From Candidatus Tiamatella incendiivivens (lineage in GTDB: Archaea; Thermoproteota; Thermoprotei_A; Sulfolobales; Acidilobaceae), in the NCBI GenBank assembly GCA_015522635.1, contig WALW01000007.1, positions 62,001 to 126,000 on the forward strand: a stretch of 64,000 nucleotides of DNA. The letters are read 5' to 3'. Every line of letters begins with the position of its first letter. Positions within the stretch are counted from its first letter, which is position 1. Below the pieces are notes generated by a model that searched no databases, was not told the DNA's origin, and worked only from the letters and a program-made list of their open reading frames with translations. The position numbers and the translations under genes are program-made. Shown here one piece after another: positions 8,527-17,146 of this stretch.

Positions 8527-9786
8527 ATGATAGCACATCTTGCTGATATCCATTTGGGGGCTAAGCCTTATCAAATGGAGTTCAGGCGTAGGGATATATT
8601 TGAAGCCTTCTCGGAACTCGTTGACAGCATTATAAGCGAGAAGCCTGACCTTGTTGTCGTGGCGGGAGACTTCTTCGACAACCCTAGGCCTGATAATGAT
8701 ACATTAATCGTTGCATTAAAGGATCTCCGGAGGCTTGTTGACAAAGGTTTTCCCATAGTGTTTACCTACGGTGAACATGACTATCCTAAGGTGAGGGATA
8801 GGACTCCTGTCGAGTTACTAGCTGAATCTCTCAACGGCAACGTCTATGCACCTCCTAAGATCTCGTTCTATGAGGGTAAACCGATCATAGACCCGTTCAT
8901 CTACAAGATGGACGGCCTAACTATCTACTTAACACCCTTCATTAAGGCTTCACATGAGAAGAGGAGAGATATTACTAAAGAGATAATGGCTATCTTCGAG
9001 AATGACCGAAGGAACAGGGGAGGTAAATCACTTATTGTAGCCCATCTCGCTTTCGAAACAGACTTTCCATTTGGAGCCATACTAAGCTCACCAGCACTAC
9101 TGCCGAAAGCGGATTACGCCGCGATGGGCCATATTCATATACCCTCAATATGCCTTGAAGATTGCTTAGACCATGGTGTGACTCCCTATGCTTACCCCGG
9201 GAGTTTAGAGGCTCTCAGAAAAGACGAGATAATTGAAAAAGGTCGTGGCTATTACCTTGTTGACCTATCTGGTGATGAACCAGTTATACACCGTGTAATT
9301 ATTAGAAATATTAGACCTCAGTATATTATCGAGTCTACGCCTCAGAGGCTGATGAACGATATAGGTATCCTTAAACTCAAATACAGTGATACTTGGATGA
9401 AAGAGCCTCTCATACACGTTGAGTTGACAGTACCAAGGGAAATGAGGATCACGGGCAGATCCCTCAACCAGCTAATAGAATCGATTAAAGCAAAGTATGG
9501 AATCCACATTAGAGTTTGGTATAAGAGAATCGAGGATGAAAGCCGTGATAGAACAGGGAGTTCTACACTGGACGTTAAGAGTATGGTTGCACGCCTAATA
9601 GACCCCTCTGGGAAGAAAGATAAAGGTAAACTCTTGGAAGCTGCGAGTATAATTCTAGAATTGAAGGATGCTTTGCTCACCGGAACGGATGAGGATCTAG
9701 AAAACATTCTGGCCAAACTTTCTGGGTATAAAAACGTCCTCCTAGAACAGGAGAAGATTCCTAAGACATTGGATCGTTTCTGGTGA
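8527..9786 (+). CDS. mre11: DNA double-strand break repair nuclease Mre11
   Basis: About 419 residues. Calcineurin-like motifs are present: HLADIHLG at the start, VVAGDFFDNPRP, FTYGEHDYP, IVAHLAF and AAMGHIH. With Rad50 it forms the end-processing complex that opens and trims broken DNA ends. Motif III reads GEHD instead of the usual GNHD, so the metal-ligand Asn is replaced by Glu. A TTG at 8524 directly precedes the chosen ATG; GGTGGA at 8511-8516 is the ribosome site. First gene of a four-gene operon; rad50 begins one base after its stop. A TATA-like AATATAAAA lies about 60 bp upstream. Confidence 0.93.
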   Translation: MIAHLADIHLGAKPYQMEFRRRDIFEAFSELVDSIISEKPDLVVVAGDFFDNPRPDNDTLIVALKDLRRLVDKGFPIVFTYGEHDYPKVRDRTPVELLAESLNGNVYAPPKISFYEGKPIIDPFIYKMDGLTIYLTPFIKASHEKRRDITKEIMAIFENDRRNRGGKSLIVAHLAFETDFPFGAILSSPALLPKADYAAMGHIHIPSICLEDCLDHGVTPYAYPGSLEALRKDEIIEKGRGYYLVDLSGDEPVIHRVIIRNIRPQYIIESTPQRLMNDIGILKLKYSDTWMKEPLIHVELTVPREMRITGRSLNQLIESIKAKYGIHIRVWYKRIEDESRDRTGSSTLDVKSMVARLIDPSGKKDKGKLLEAASIILELKDALLTGTDEDLENILAKLSGYKNVLLEQEKIPKTLDRFW

Positions 9787-12537
9787 ATGGTAATGAGGAA
9801 AAGAAGCTTGCTCTTGGACTCTTTGGAGTTGAAGGATTTCCTCAGCCATGAGGATACAAGGATTACTTTCGAGAAGGGAATACATGTTCTCGCCGGGGAG
9901 AATGGCGCAGGTAAAAGCAGTATAGTTGATGCATTGTTTCTCCTTCTAGCCCAGCCTCAACAACCTAGGAGCATAAGGGGAGGCCGTAAAACAGATTTGA
10001 TAAGGAGATCCACGGATAAGACAGTGGTTACTGGAGAGTTTACTGATGAGGTGACTGGAGATAAATTTAAGATTAGGGCAGTTATTTCAAAGCATACTAG
10101 TGAAGCTTATGTCTTCAAGAACAAACAGGTAGTGGCTTCTGGTGTAACAGCTGTTAGAGATTATCTCAGGAAGGAATTCTATCCGGAAGGACTGGATCCC
10201 GAGAATATGTTGGCCAACACTACGATTATTAGACAAGGCGGACTTGCAAATATACTTGACATGATCTCAGGAGGCCGTGTAAGGACAAGGAAGGAGTATT
10301 TCCAGGAGCTTCTTGGATTAAATGAGTATGAGAAAGCTGTGGATAAACTCAAAAATAAGGGGATAACCATCCCATTAGATCCTCCTTACAATAAAACCTT
10401 CTATCCCACAGAGTCGAGAGAAAATGGTTTAGAAGCAGTTAACAGAGATATTATGAGGACGAAACAAGACCTTGATAAAATTATAGTCAATATAAAATTC
10501 GGGGAGGATCAAGTAAAGCAACTCTCAAATAAGATAAATAAGTTAGAGGCACGTAAAAATGATATACTCATCAGACTTAGGGAACTTGAGGAAAAAAGAG
10601 ATCAGCTTAAAATTAAGAGGACGCTAATGGAGGTTAGGGAAAAGACTCTCGAAGAAATCGTGAATGGAATTAGGAAGCTAGAGGATGAAAAGCAGGAAAT
10701 AAAAAAGAAAATAGCTGAACTCGAGATACCTGAGGACATAGGAAGCCTATACAATAAAGTTCTGATACCATTACAAGAAACTGAATACAAAATCAGGGAA
10801 CTAGAACCTGGCATCTCGCAATTAGAAGAGAAGCTAAATGAAGCCAAAAAAGCCCTGGAAGAGAAGGGAAAAGCAGAGGAATACGAAGCGGTTCGGAGCG
10901 AGATCGATAGATTGAATAGGGAGATAATGGAACTCGAACATGATATTGTATTATATCGAGATAGCCTCAAAAAGCTCGATGAGTGGAAGAAGAAAGAAGA
11001 GGGGTTCCTAGCGGAACTGGAAACGGAAGGGGTTCCTTCGGAAACAGTGGAAAATGCGATAAAGGATTTACAGAGTATAATAAACGGAACTAAGGTGAAG
11101 CAGAACAAGGTAAACGAGAGGTTACGAGAGCTTGAAATAGAGGAAGAGTCTATCAAAGCAAAAACTAAAGAATTGAAGGAGAAACTTGACCTAATCTCTT
11201 CCGGAACAAGTAATAGGTGCCCATTATGTGGCCACGAGTTATCCACCGGAGAAATGAGTGATTTGGGGGAGAAGCTATCCAAGCAATTAGAGGATCTTGA
11301 ACAGAGGACTAGTCAAATAGAGCCTGAGATTAATAGACTGAGAAGGGAAAGAGAAACCATTGAGCAGGAGTTAGTAGCATTCCAGGAATTGTATATGAAA
11401 GCTCAAAGTCTAAACTTCTCTAAACCAGTGGTTCCAGACGGTCTAGTTGGGCAAATAACGAAGATGGAAAACGAGAAGAAAATAATGGAACTATCTTTTT
11501 CGCAGCTCGAAGAAAAGAAAAAAGAACTTGAACCAACCTGGCAGGCTTTCCATGCTATAAGGAGAAAATACGGTAATTTGGAAGCCGCCAAACAACAAAT
11601 CGAACAAGAGCTAGCTGAGAAGAGAAGGGACCTTAATATTCTAACAGATAAAAGGTTATCGCTAACGAAAAAAGCTCATGAATATGCTTGGAAATGGAGT
11701 TTACCTGAAGACTTAACTAAACTTGTACCTCTTGTTAAAGAGTTGCTGGAAAAGGAGAAGGAAAAACTAATGCTTCAAGCGAGGTTATCTGAGATTGAAT
11801 CTAGTATAAGTGAGAAGAAGGAGAAAAAGAGGGAAATAAGGAGGGAGATTGAGAACCTTGAAAAAGAAATAGCTGTACTCAAAGAAGAATCAAAGGAATA
11901 CGATAAACTGAGGCAGGACGAGGAGAATATAGAAGGGGAGCTAATTAACCTAGCTCAGCATAAAGGAAGACTCGAAGGCGAGCTTAAAAAGCTGAAGGAA
12001 ACTCGAGGCATGCTATCCGATTACATGTACGAATTAAGGCAGGTGTCTAGAAAACTGCAAATTCTATACAAGATTCGGAAGATCCTAGAAGAGCTTCCAT
12101 CCCTAATTCTATACGAGACCTTGAAGAGGCTGGAATCCCAGATGACTGAGATTATTAGAACATTTAACTTGACATATACAGGAGTTTCAGTAGACCCTGA
12201 AACACTAGAATTTAAGGTATTAGATCCGACTGGAGCTGAAGTGAGCATATCCCAGTTAAGCGGAGGCGAGCAGACAGCGATTTCCTTAGCTTTTGTTGTA
12301 GGGTTGAACAAAGTTTTGGGCGGTATTATGGGGTTCCTAGTTTTGGATGAGCCTACAACCCATTTAGACCCGGAAAGAAGGAAATCCCTAGTCGAAATCA
12401 TAGAGAATGCTGTTGCAGGAATAACTGGTGTGAGGCAACTGGTTCTGGTCACACACCATGAGGAAGTAAAGGATGCAGCTGACGTGCTCTGTAACGTGTA
12501 CAAGGCGAATGGATCAAGTAAAGTTGAGTGTGAGTAG
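9787..12537 (+). CDS. rad50: DNA double-strand break repair ATPase Rad50
   Basis: 916 residues, an SMC-like ATPase. The Walker A GENGAGKSS lies near residue 38. A long antiparallel coiled coil is interrupted by the zinc hook CPLCGH (about 478), where two Rad50 molecules clasp a zinc ion. The C-terminal lobe holds the signature LSGGEQTAISLAF, Walker B FLVLDEPTTHLD and a switch His in VTHHEE. Length is normal for archaeal Rad50. It follows mre11 without a gap and precedes nurA by two bases. It tethers DNA ends and gates Mre11 by ATP binding. Confidence 0.97.
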   Translation: MVMRKRSLLLDSLELKDFLSHEDTRITFEKGIHVLAGENGAGKSSIVDALFLLLAQPQQPRSIRGGRKTDLIRRSTDKTVVTGEFTDEVTGDKFKIRAVISKHTSEAYVFKNKQVVASGVTAVRDYLRKEFYPEGLDPENMLANTTIIRQGGLANILDMISGGRVRTRKEYFQELLGLNEYEKAVDKLKNKGITIPLDPPYNKTFYPTESRENGLEAVNRDIMRTKQDLDKIIVNIKFGEDQVKQLSNKINKLEARKNDILIRLRELEEKRDQLKIKRTLMEVREKTLEEIVNGIRKLEDEKQEIKKKIAELEIPEDIGSLYNKVLIPLQETEYKIRELEPGISQLEEKLNEAKKALEEKGKAEEYEAVRSEIDRLNREIMELEHDIVLYRDSLKKLDEWKKKEEGFLAELETEGVPSETVENAIKDLQSIINGTKVKQNKVNERLRELEIEEESIKAKTKELKEKLDLISSGTSNRCPLCGHELSTGEMSDLGEKLSKQLEDLEQRTSQIEPEINRLRRERETIEQELVAFQELYMKAQSLNFSKPVVPDGLVGQITKMENEKKIMELSFSQLEEKKKELEPTWQAFHAIRRKYGNLEAAKQQIEQELAEKRRDLNILTDKRLSLTKKAHEYAWKWSLPEDLTKLVPLVKELLEKEKEKLMLQARLSEIESSISEKKEKKREIRREIENLEKEIAVLKEESKEYDKLRQDEENIEGELINLAQHKGRLEGELKKLKETRGMLSDYMYELRQVSRKLQILYKIRKILEELPSLILYETLKRLESQMTEIIRTFNLTYTGVSVDPETLEFKVLDPTGAEVSISQLSGGEQTAISLAFVVGLNKVLGGIMGFLVLDEPTTHLDPERRKSLVEIIENAVAGITGVRQLVLVTHHEEVKDAADVLCNVYKANGSSKVECE

Positions 12538-12539
12538 GG

Positions 12540-13793
12540 ATGACGGTGTATCCTTCTGATTTCTATGCGAAAATAAGTGTGAAGAGGGGATTGCTAGAAA
12601 AGCTTGCTTACACCCAGTTCATGGAATCTATGAAACTAGATAGTTATAGGAAGACTATCGATAAGCCTGTGAAGCCTATACAGCAAGCTGCTACTGATGG
12701 AGGGCTCGGAGTAAAGAGGCTTGCTGCTTTCACCGTCTATATGGTCAGAGGATATAGTGTAGCGTACAAATCTAACAATATGGGTGATAACGTTCCATTA
12801 GGAGAGGCTGTATACGCTGATCTAGGTGTACTTATACCGCCTTCTAGAGAAGAAACTAGGATATCTATCTACCGTGATACAGCTGAGCTATGGAGTGCTT
12901 TAAAAATATTGGACGCTATGGATGCAGGTGGTATATACCTTGGAGATGGCAGTATTGTCAGCCTCATAGTTGAACCAGTAGTTTATAGAATGCTGAGGAG
13001 TGCTGAGAGACATCCTATCAAATGCATAAATGAGAGGGTTAATCTAAATGTTCTGGAATCCGAGTCTTTGAAGGAGCCATTAGCGTCGAGGAGATTATTA
13101 GATGTTGACGAGGCTTCAGCTGTTGGGGAAGGTGGGATCCTGCTTTTAACTGGTGACAGGGAACTTCGTGACTGTGCTCTTTACCTTGAATTCTTGGAGA
13201 AAACTCTTCTTCTCAGAAGGTTACTAGAGAAGGCTTGGGAGAAGAATATTGCACCCATATTCATATCTAAGTCAAGTAGAACAAGTTTCCTATACAACCA
13301 TGATCTATATAGTGATGTATTTCTAGTACAACTAGTAGATCCCATGGAGCCAGGATATTTCTATAACCCTGAAAGGGTGAGTGTTTCGGGGGACATTGAA
13401 GGACATCTATGGAGGCTATTAGAGAAAGGGACTATCAGTAGCCTCGACTTATTCCCAGGGAATGTTCTGGGACTAGCAGAGTTCTACGGTAAATTGAACG
13501 TGCTGAGATTCTATGCTAGATTAGCAAGAGATTCTCCCGTCCTAAGAGTGGAAATACCTTTCTCATCAGGCGAGCTTGAGGGAATGAGTAAAAAGGAGTT
13601 GTCAAAGAACATGGAGTTTACTATTGCCAGTGTAACAAGAGAATTGGCGGGGCTCGAGTTAACAGATGGTTATCCCATGATTCTAAAAATTGTGCATGAG
13701 AGAAGTAAGATTTCCGCCATAGAGGCAGATATATTATTCAACTCTTTAGGTCTCCAAGCTAGACACGGATCCCGTGAGGTGCTCGGAGAATGA
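12540..13793 (+). CDS. nurA: DNA end-resection nuclease NurA
   Basis: 417 residues. The N-terminal AATDGGLG carries the conserved metal-binding Asp of the NurA nuclease domain, followed by the VYMVRGYSV strand; a second acidic motif lies in ISIYRDTAEL. NurA is a toroidal 5'-3' exonuclease that works inside the HerA hexamer to make single-stranded tails for RadA. The start ATG lies two bases after the rad50 stop, and its end overlaps herA by four bases (ATGA), which suggests coupled translation with its partner. Confidence 0.9.
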   Translation: MTVYPSDFYAKISVKRGLLEKLAYTQFMESMKLDSYRKTIDKPVKPIQQAATDGGLGVKRLAAFTVYMVRGYSVAYKSNNMGDNVPLGEAVYADLGVLIPPSREETRISIYRDTAELWSALKILDAMDAGGIYLGDGSIVSLIVEPVVYRMLRSAERHPIKCINERVNLNVLESESLKEPLASRRLLDVDEASAVGEGGILLLTGDRELRDCALYLEFLEKTLLLRRLLEKAWEKNIAPIFISKSSRTSFLYNHDLYSDVFLVQLVDPMEPGYFYNPERVSVSGDIEGHLWRLLEKGTISSLDLFPGNVLGLAEFYGKLNVLRFYARLARDSPVLRVEIPFSSGELEGMSKKELSKNMEFTIASVTRELAGLELTDGYPMILKIVHERSKISAIEADILFNSLGLQARHGSREVLGE

Positions 13794-15328
13794 GTGATAT
13801 TAAACTGGAACCCATTGGGGTAATAGTCGGGGAGAGCAGTCCCCTTCAAAGTATCGTGTTATTTGACCCGGACTATGTTATCAAACCTAGGGTGGGAATG
13901 TATATTACCACCGAGACGGAGGAAGGAGTCATTCTTGGTATAGTTGAAAGCATAAGGGCCGGTAACCCTCTTCTCCCAGGAGATATGGCGGACGTCAATG
14001 ACGCCCGTAAGATGAGTAGGTTTAGAGATCTTCCAGGTAAGAAGTATTTGAGAGGATTAGTTCAGTGGCTTTCCCTACTGAAAGCTCTTGAGAAAGGGGA
14101 GGTAAGAGCACCTAGTCTCCCACCTATCCCATCCAGCGATGTTTATCCGGCATCACGTGAAAGCCTTGCAACAATATTTGGTCCAGAAGGGAGGAAATGG
14201 ATAAGAATCGGACGATTGTTATCTGACGAAACTGTCCCATTTAAGATAAACGCAGATCAGCTAGCAAGACACCTGGCTATACTTGCGGTTACTGGCGGGG
14301 GTAAAAGCAATACTGTATGCATTCTAACCAAGAGGATAGTAGAAGAACTCGGAGGGACAGCAGTTATATTCGACATGCACGGCGAATATTCTAGCATGGA
14401 TTTACCTGGTGTAATTAATGTCCAGAACCCTCAGATAAACCCTGTCAACCTAACGTTCGAGGAGCTTAGAACACTTGCAAGGCTACCTGAAAACGCTCAT
14501 AATCAGGAGAGAATACTCAGGGAGGCCTGGGAGAAAGTTAATGAGATTAGATTAGAGAAGAAGATTTCTGCAAGGGAAATAATGGATCTATTAAAGAACA
14601 CTGTCAAGTCAACAATTGAACAAAAGAATGACTCTACAACAAAAGGTGCTGCTAGAGGGGTTCTGAATAGACTGGATGATATAACCTATTACTATGGGGA
14701 TATACTCGATGGGTTCGCTCCGACTGAACTAGAAGAATTCATCGTGCCGTCGAAACTCAATGTAGTGGACCTATCAAGCGTTGATGAGAGAGCTGCTGAT
14801 GCTGTAGTTGCACATTACTTAAGGAGACTTCTTAGAGCTAGGAAAGAGTATATTCGTAAGAAGGGAGCTAGCGGCTATCCCGTCCCGGTTATAGCTTTCA
14901 TAGAAGAGGCTCATATACTTGTACCGTCAAATGGCTACACATTGACGAAGTACTGGGCTTCAAGAATAGCACGCGAAGGAAGGAAATTCCAGCTTGGAAT
15001 AACCCTAGTAAGCCAGAGGCCTAAGAATGTTGATTCAGAAGTCCTAAGCCAAACTAACAATAAGGTCATTCTAAGGATAGTAGAGCCCACTGATATGAGT
15101 TATGTGCAGAGATCAACAGAGCAGATGTCTGACAATATAAAGGATCTACTTCCCGGGTTGAATCCTGGTGAGGCTGTGGTCGTCGGTATGATGGCGAGGC
15201 TCCCTGCGATTGTCAAAGTTGACTTATGCGATGTTAAGAGGGCAGGAAGCGATGTCAGCTTATCTGATTTATGGATGATCCATAATATAGCTAAGAACAG
15301 TTCACGCGATGTTAGCGATGTAATGTAG
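13790..15328 (+). CDS. herA: DNA end-resection helicase/translocase HerA
   Basis: 512 residues: an N-terminal HAS-barrel (about 1-90) that docks NurA, then a FtsK/HerA-type RecA fold with Walker A TGGGKSNT (about 168), FDMHGEY, Walker B FIEEAHIL and the sensor SQRPKNVDSEVLSQ. Hexameric HerA pumps DNA into NurA. It is the last gene of the mre11-rad50-nurA-herA operon; in the crenarchaeal clusters I know best, herA sits beside mre11 instead. Confidence 0.95.
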   Translation: MSDIKLEPIGVIVGESSPLQSIVLFDPDYVIKPRVGMYITTETEEGVILGIVESIRAGNPLLPGDMADVNDARKMSRFRDLPGKKYLRGLVQWLSLLKALEKGEVRAPSLPPIPSSDVYPASRESLATIFGPEGRKWIRIGRLLSDETVPFKINADQLARHLAILAVTGGGKSNTVCILTKRIVEELGGTAVIFDMHGEYSSMDLPGVINVQNPQINPVNLTFEELRTLARLPENAHNQERILREAWEKVNEIRLEKKISAREIMDLLKNTVKSTIEQKNDSTTKGAARGVLNRLDDITYYYGDILDGFAPTELEEFIVPSKLNVVDLSSVDERAADAVVAHYLRRLLRARKEYIRKKGASGYPVPVIAFIEEAHILVPSNGYTLTKYWASRIAREGRKFQLGITLVSQRPKNVDSEVLSQTNNKVILRIVEPTDMSYVQRSTEQMSDNIKDLLPGLNPGEAVVVGMMARLPAIVKVDLCDVKRAGSDVSLSDLWMIHNIAKNSSRDVSDVM

Positions 15329-15357
15329 CCTAAAAACACGTATGGGTATATTTGAGT

Positions 15358-15416
15358 TAGAGGAGGTCAGCACCGGTGGAGGCCGCCCATTCCCTCCTCA
15401 GCAGAAGGGTGGCCTA
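15358..15416. ncRNA. GC-rich structured element between convergent herA and the sugar kinase
   Basis: This stretch is far richer in GC than its surroundings. GAGGAGG at 15360-15366 can pair with CCTCCTC at 15393-15399, enclosing GGTGG/CCGCC (15375-15379 with 15383-15387). Alternatively AGGCCGCCC (15380-15388) pairs over nine positions with GGGTGGCCT (15407-15415), putting CCTCCTC in the loop, so the two could form a pseudoknot or switch. It could be an unrecognised small RNA on either strand or a bidirectional 3'-end structure. I could not fit it to C/D or H/ACA rules. Confidence 0.4.
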
Positions 15417-15429
15417 TGTGCAATTTGCA

Positions 15430-16287
15430 TCATCCCAGGATATATTGATGGATGTCTGGAGGTTTTAATGCATAATACATGCTAGTCATAAGTGCTTCAA
15501 TAAACGCCTTCCTAGGCTCCCATGTTATACAGAGGAACAAACCATAGGATAACGTGAACACGTCTCCACACCCTACTCCGGGTGAAGGGGAGGTTTCTTT
15601 CGGCCTTGCCCTCAGCCGCGGGTTTCCATTGGAATCCAATAATACTGCACCATCCGGTCCTAGCGTATATAGTAGACTATGCCTGGATATCCCTGCTATC
15701 TCATCCAATAAAGCATCAAATTCACGTTGTGATATGTCATCCGAGGATAAGTGAATGACATCTACAATTTTCCGCGGAAATACGCTTGCAAGCTCTTCTG
15801 AGGTCATCACTCTAAGATAGCCTTGAAGGTCAAGTATCGACCATTGAGCTCTACTCGACAATTCTTTAAGCGTTTCTATAGGTAGCTCTCCGTATACAGG
15901 GCTGATTATAAGGAGAGCAGGATCTAGATTCTTTACTTTCTCTAAAGCCTCAAAACCTATTTCTTGAGGGGGATGTTTGAAAAAGACTTTCCTCTTTCCG
16001 CTAGTGTAATCTAGAACAATTCTCGCTGTAGGATTACTTGTTTCGATAAAAACAGGATTTCCTCCCCGCTCCCTTATAGCCTTATAAAATTCCTCCCCGC
16101 CTTTAGTGTTGATATGACTGACAATATCTAACCTAGACAACCTATAGGCCTTAGAGACCCATGACATATGATACCCCGGGCCTCCTAACCTGAGTTCTCT
16201 GCCTTCACTCGTTACTATTTCATCGATCGTCAGCGTAGATATAACCAACGGTTTACAGGGAGCGAACACGTCATATTCATCGCCCAC
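15430..16287 (-). CDS. PfkB (ribokinase)-family carbohydrate kinase
   Basis: About 285 residues. It has the N-terminal glycine turn of ribokinases (LRLGGPGYHMSW) and the C-terminal catalytic motif GVGCGDVFTLSYG, whose Asp is the catalytic base; the usual GAGD is GCGD here. It should phosphorylate a sugar, nucleoside or related small molecule. GTG at 16287 is chosen because GGGGTGAG lies just ahead; a further upstream start at 16311 would overlap the previous gene by 35 bp. Last gene of a minus-strand run with the cation efflux and DHH genes. Confidence 0.75.
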   Translation of the reverse strand: MGDEYDVFAPCKPLVISTLTIDEIVTSEGRELRLGGPGYHMSWVSKAYRLSRLDIVSHINTKGGEEFYKAIRERGGNPVFIETSNPTARIVLDYTSGKRKVFFKHPPQEIGFEALEKVKNLDPALLIISPVYGELPIETLKELSSRAQWSILDLQGYLRVMTSEELASVFPRKIVDVIHLSSDDISQREFDALLDEIAGISRHSLLYTLGPDGAVLLDSNGNPRLRARPKETSPSPGVGCGDVFTLSYGLFLCITWEPRKAFIEALMTSMYYALKPPDIHQYILG

Positions 16288-17146
16288 ATTTCTCACCCCT
16301 TGGCTCAACATGCACTGTGAGCTGTGAATAGTATTTACACCCTATTTCCTCTATTTTATCTGCCAAGTCATGTGCCTCAACAATAGAGTACTTTTCTGGG
16401 ACCCTAACAACTATATCGCCTTGATATCTCCCCGGGTAAACCTCCCTTATTCTCAGCGATGCTACCTCCACTTTTAAGGCATCTTCAATTTCCTTGATGA
16501 TTGATTCTATAAGGCGGCTACTAGGAGCAGTATCTGAGGTAAGCCTGATGTATTTCCCAGCATTCTCCAAGATCTCGTAAAATATGAATCCTAGGATAAT
16601 TAAACCTCCAATATAATCGAATATGGGAGATGATGCGAGTGAGAGTGATATCATGGCAATAGCTACGAGGCTTTCAAGTATCTCACTTATAGTGAAGAGA
16701 CCATATACTTGCAGCGGATCTTCCATCTTCCTAAGAATATATGGAAGCGGAGAATAGAATATTAATCCTGCAACAGCAGAGTAGAGTGCTCCTCTCATTA
16801 GGCCCTGACCGGGTCTATGGTGAATAAGCTCCATCGTTGATACTCCCGCTATGAAGCTATAGGTTAGTATAACTATGAATGAGCCGGCTAGACTTAACCG
16901 CAGATGGCCGTAAGGGTGTTTTTCATCCGGCCCCTTGCTTGTATATTGACTGTAATATATAGCAGCTCCTAGAGCTACTAGGTTAGCTGTACAAGTAAAT
17001 GCATCAACCATGAGTGTTATGGAACCATATAGTATCCAGCCTACGCTCTTCGCTACCGTTCCCAAAACAGCTAGAACTGCGACTGTACCTAGTTTTAACA
17101 CAGTTCTAGTCAAACCATACACCTTTAACGAATCATATGTATCCAT
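16277..17146 (-). CDS. Cation diffusion facilitator (CDF) family transporter, atypical metal site
   Basis: 289 residues with six membrane segments followed by a cytoplasmic ferredoxin-like domain ending in TVHVEPRGEKCGR, the CDF layout. The KHPYGHLRL motif after helix 2 is conserved. The usual first-helix DxxxD pair reads DAFTC and the usual HxxxD of helix 5 reads EILES, so the transport site is not the standard zinc site and may favour another metal. It overlaps the upstream DHH gene by 22 bp and the kinase gene downstream, so the three are probably one operon. Confidence 0.8.
   Translation of the reverse strand: MDTYDSLKVYGLTRTVLKLGTVAVLAVLGTVAKSVGWILYGSITLMVDAFTCTANLVALGAAIYYSQYTSKGPDEKHPYGHLRLSLAGSFIVILTYSFIAGVSTMELIHHRPGQGLMRGALYSAVAGLIFYSPLPYILRKMEDPLQVYGLFTISEILESLVAIAMISLSLASSPIFDYIGGLIILGFIFYEILENAGKYIRLTSDTAPSSRLIESIIKEIEDALKVEVASLRIREVYPGRYQGDIVVRVPEKYSIVEAHDLADKIEEIGCKYYSQLTVHVEPRGEKCGR

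Noticed and set aside
10602-11282. Long Ser/Phe-rich antisense frame within rad50
   Set aside because: Shadow of the Lys/Glu-rich coiled coil; its composition is explained by reading the opposite strand.
15358-15430. Box C/D sRNA on the minus strand in the GC-rich element
   Set aside because: Two CTGA boxes and an ATGATGC near the kinase stop exist, but the distance of about 25 nt from C to D' and the lack of a C' box do not fit.
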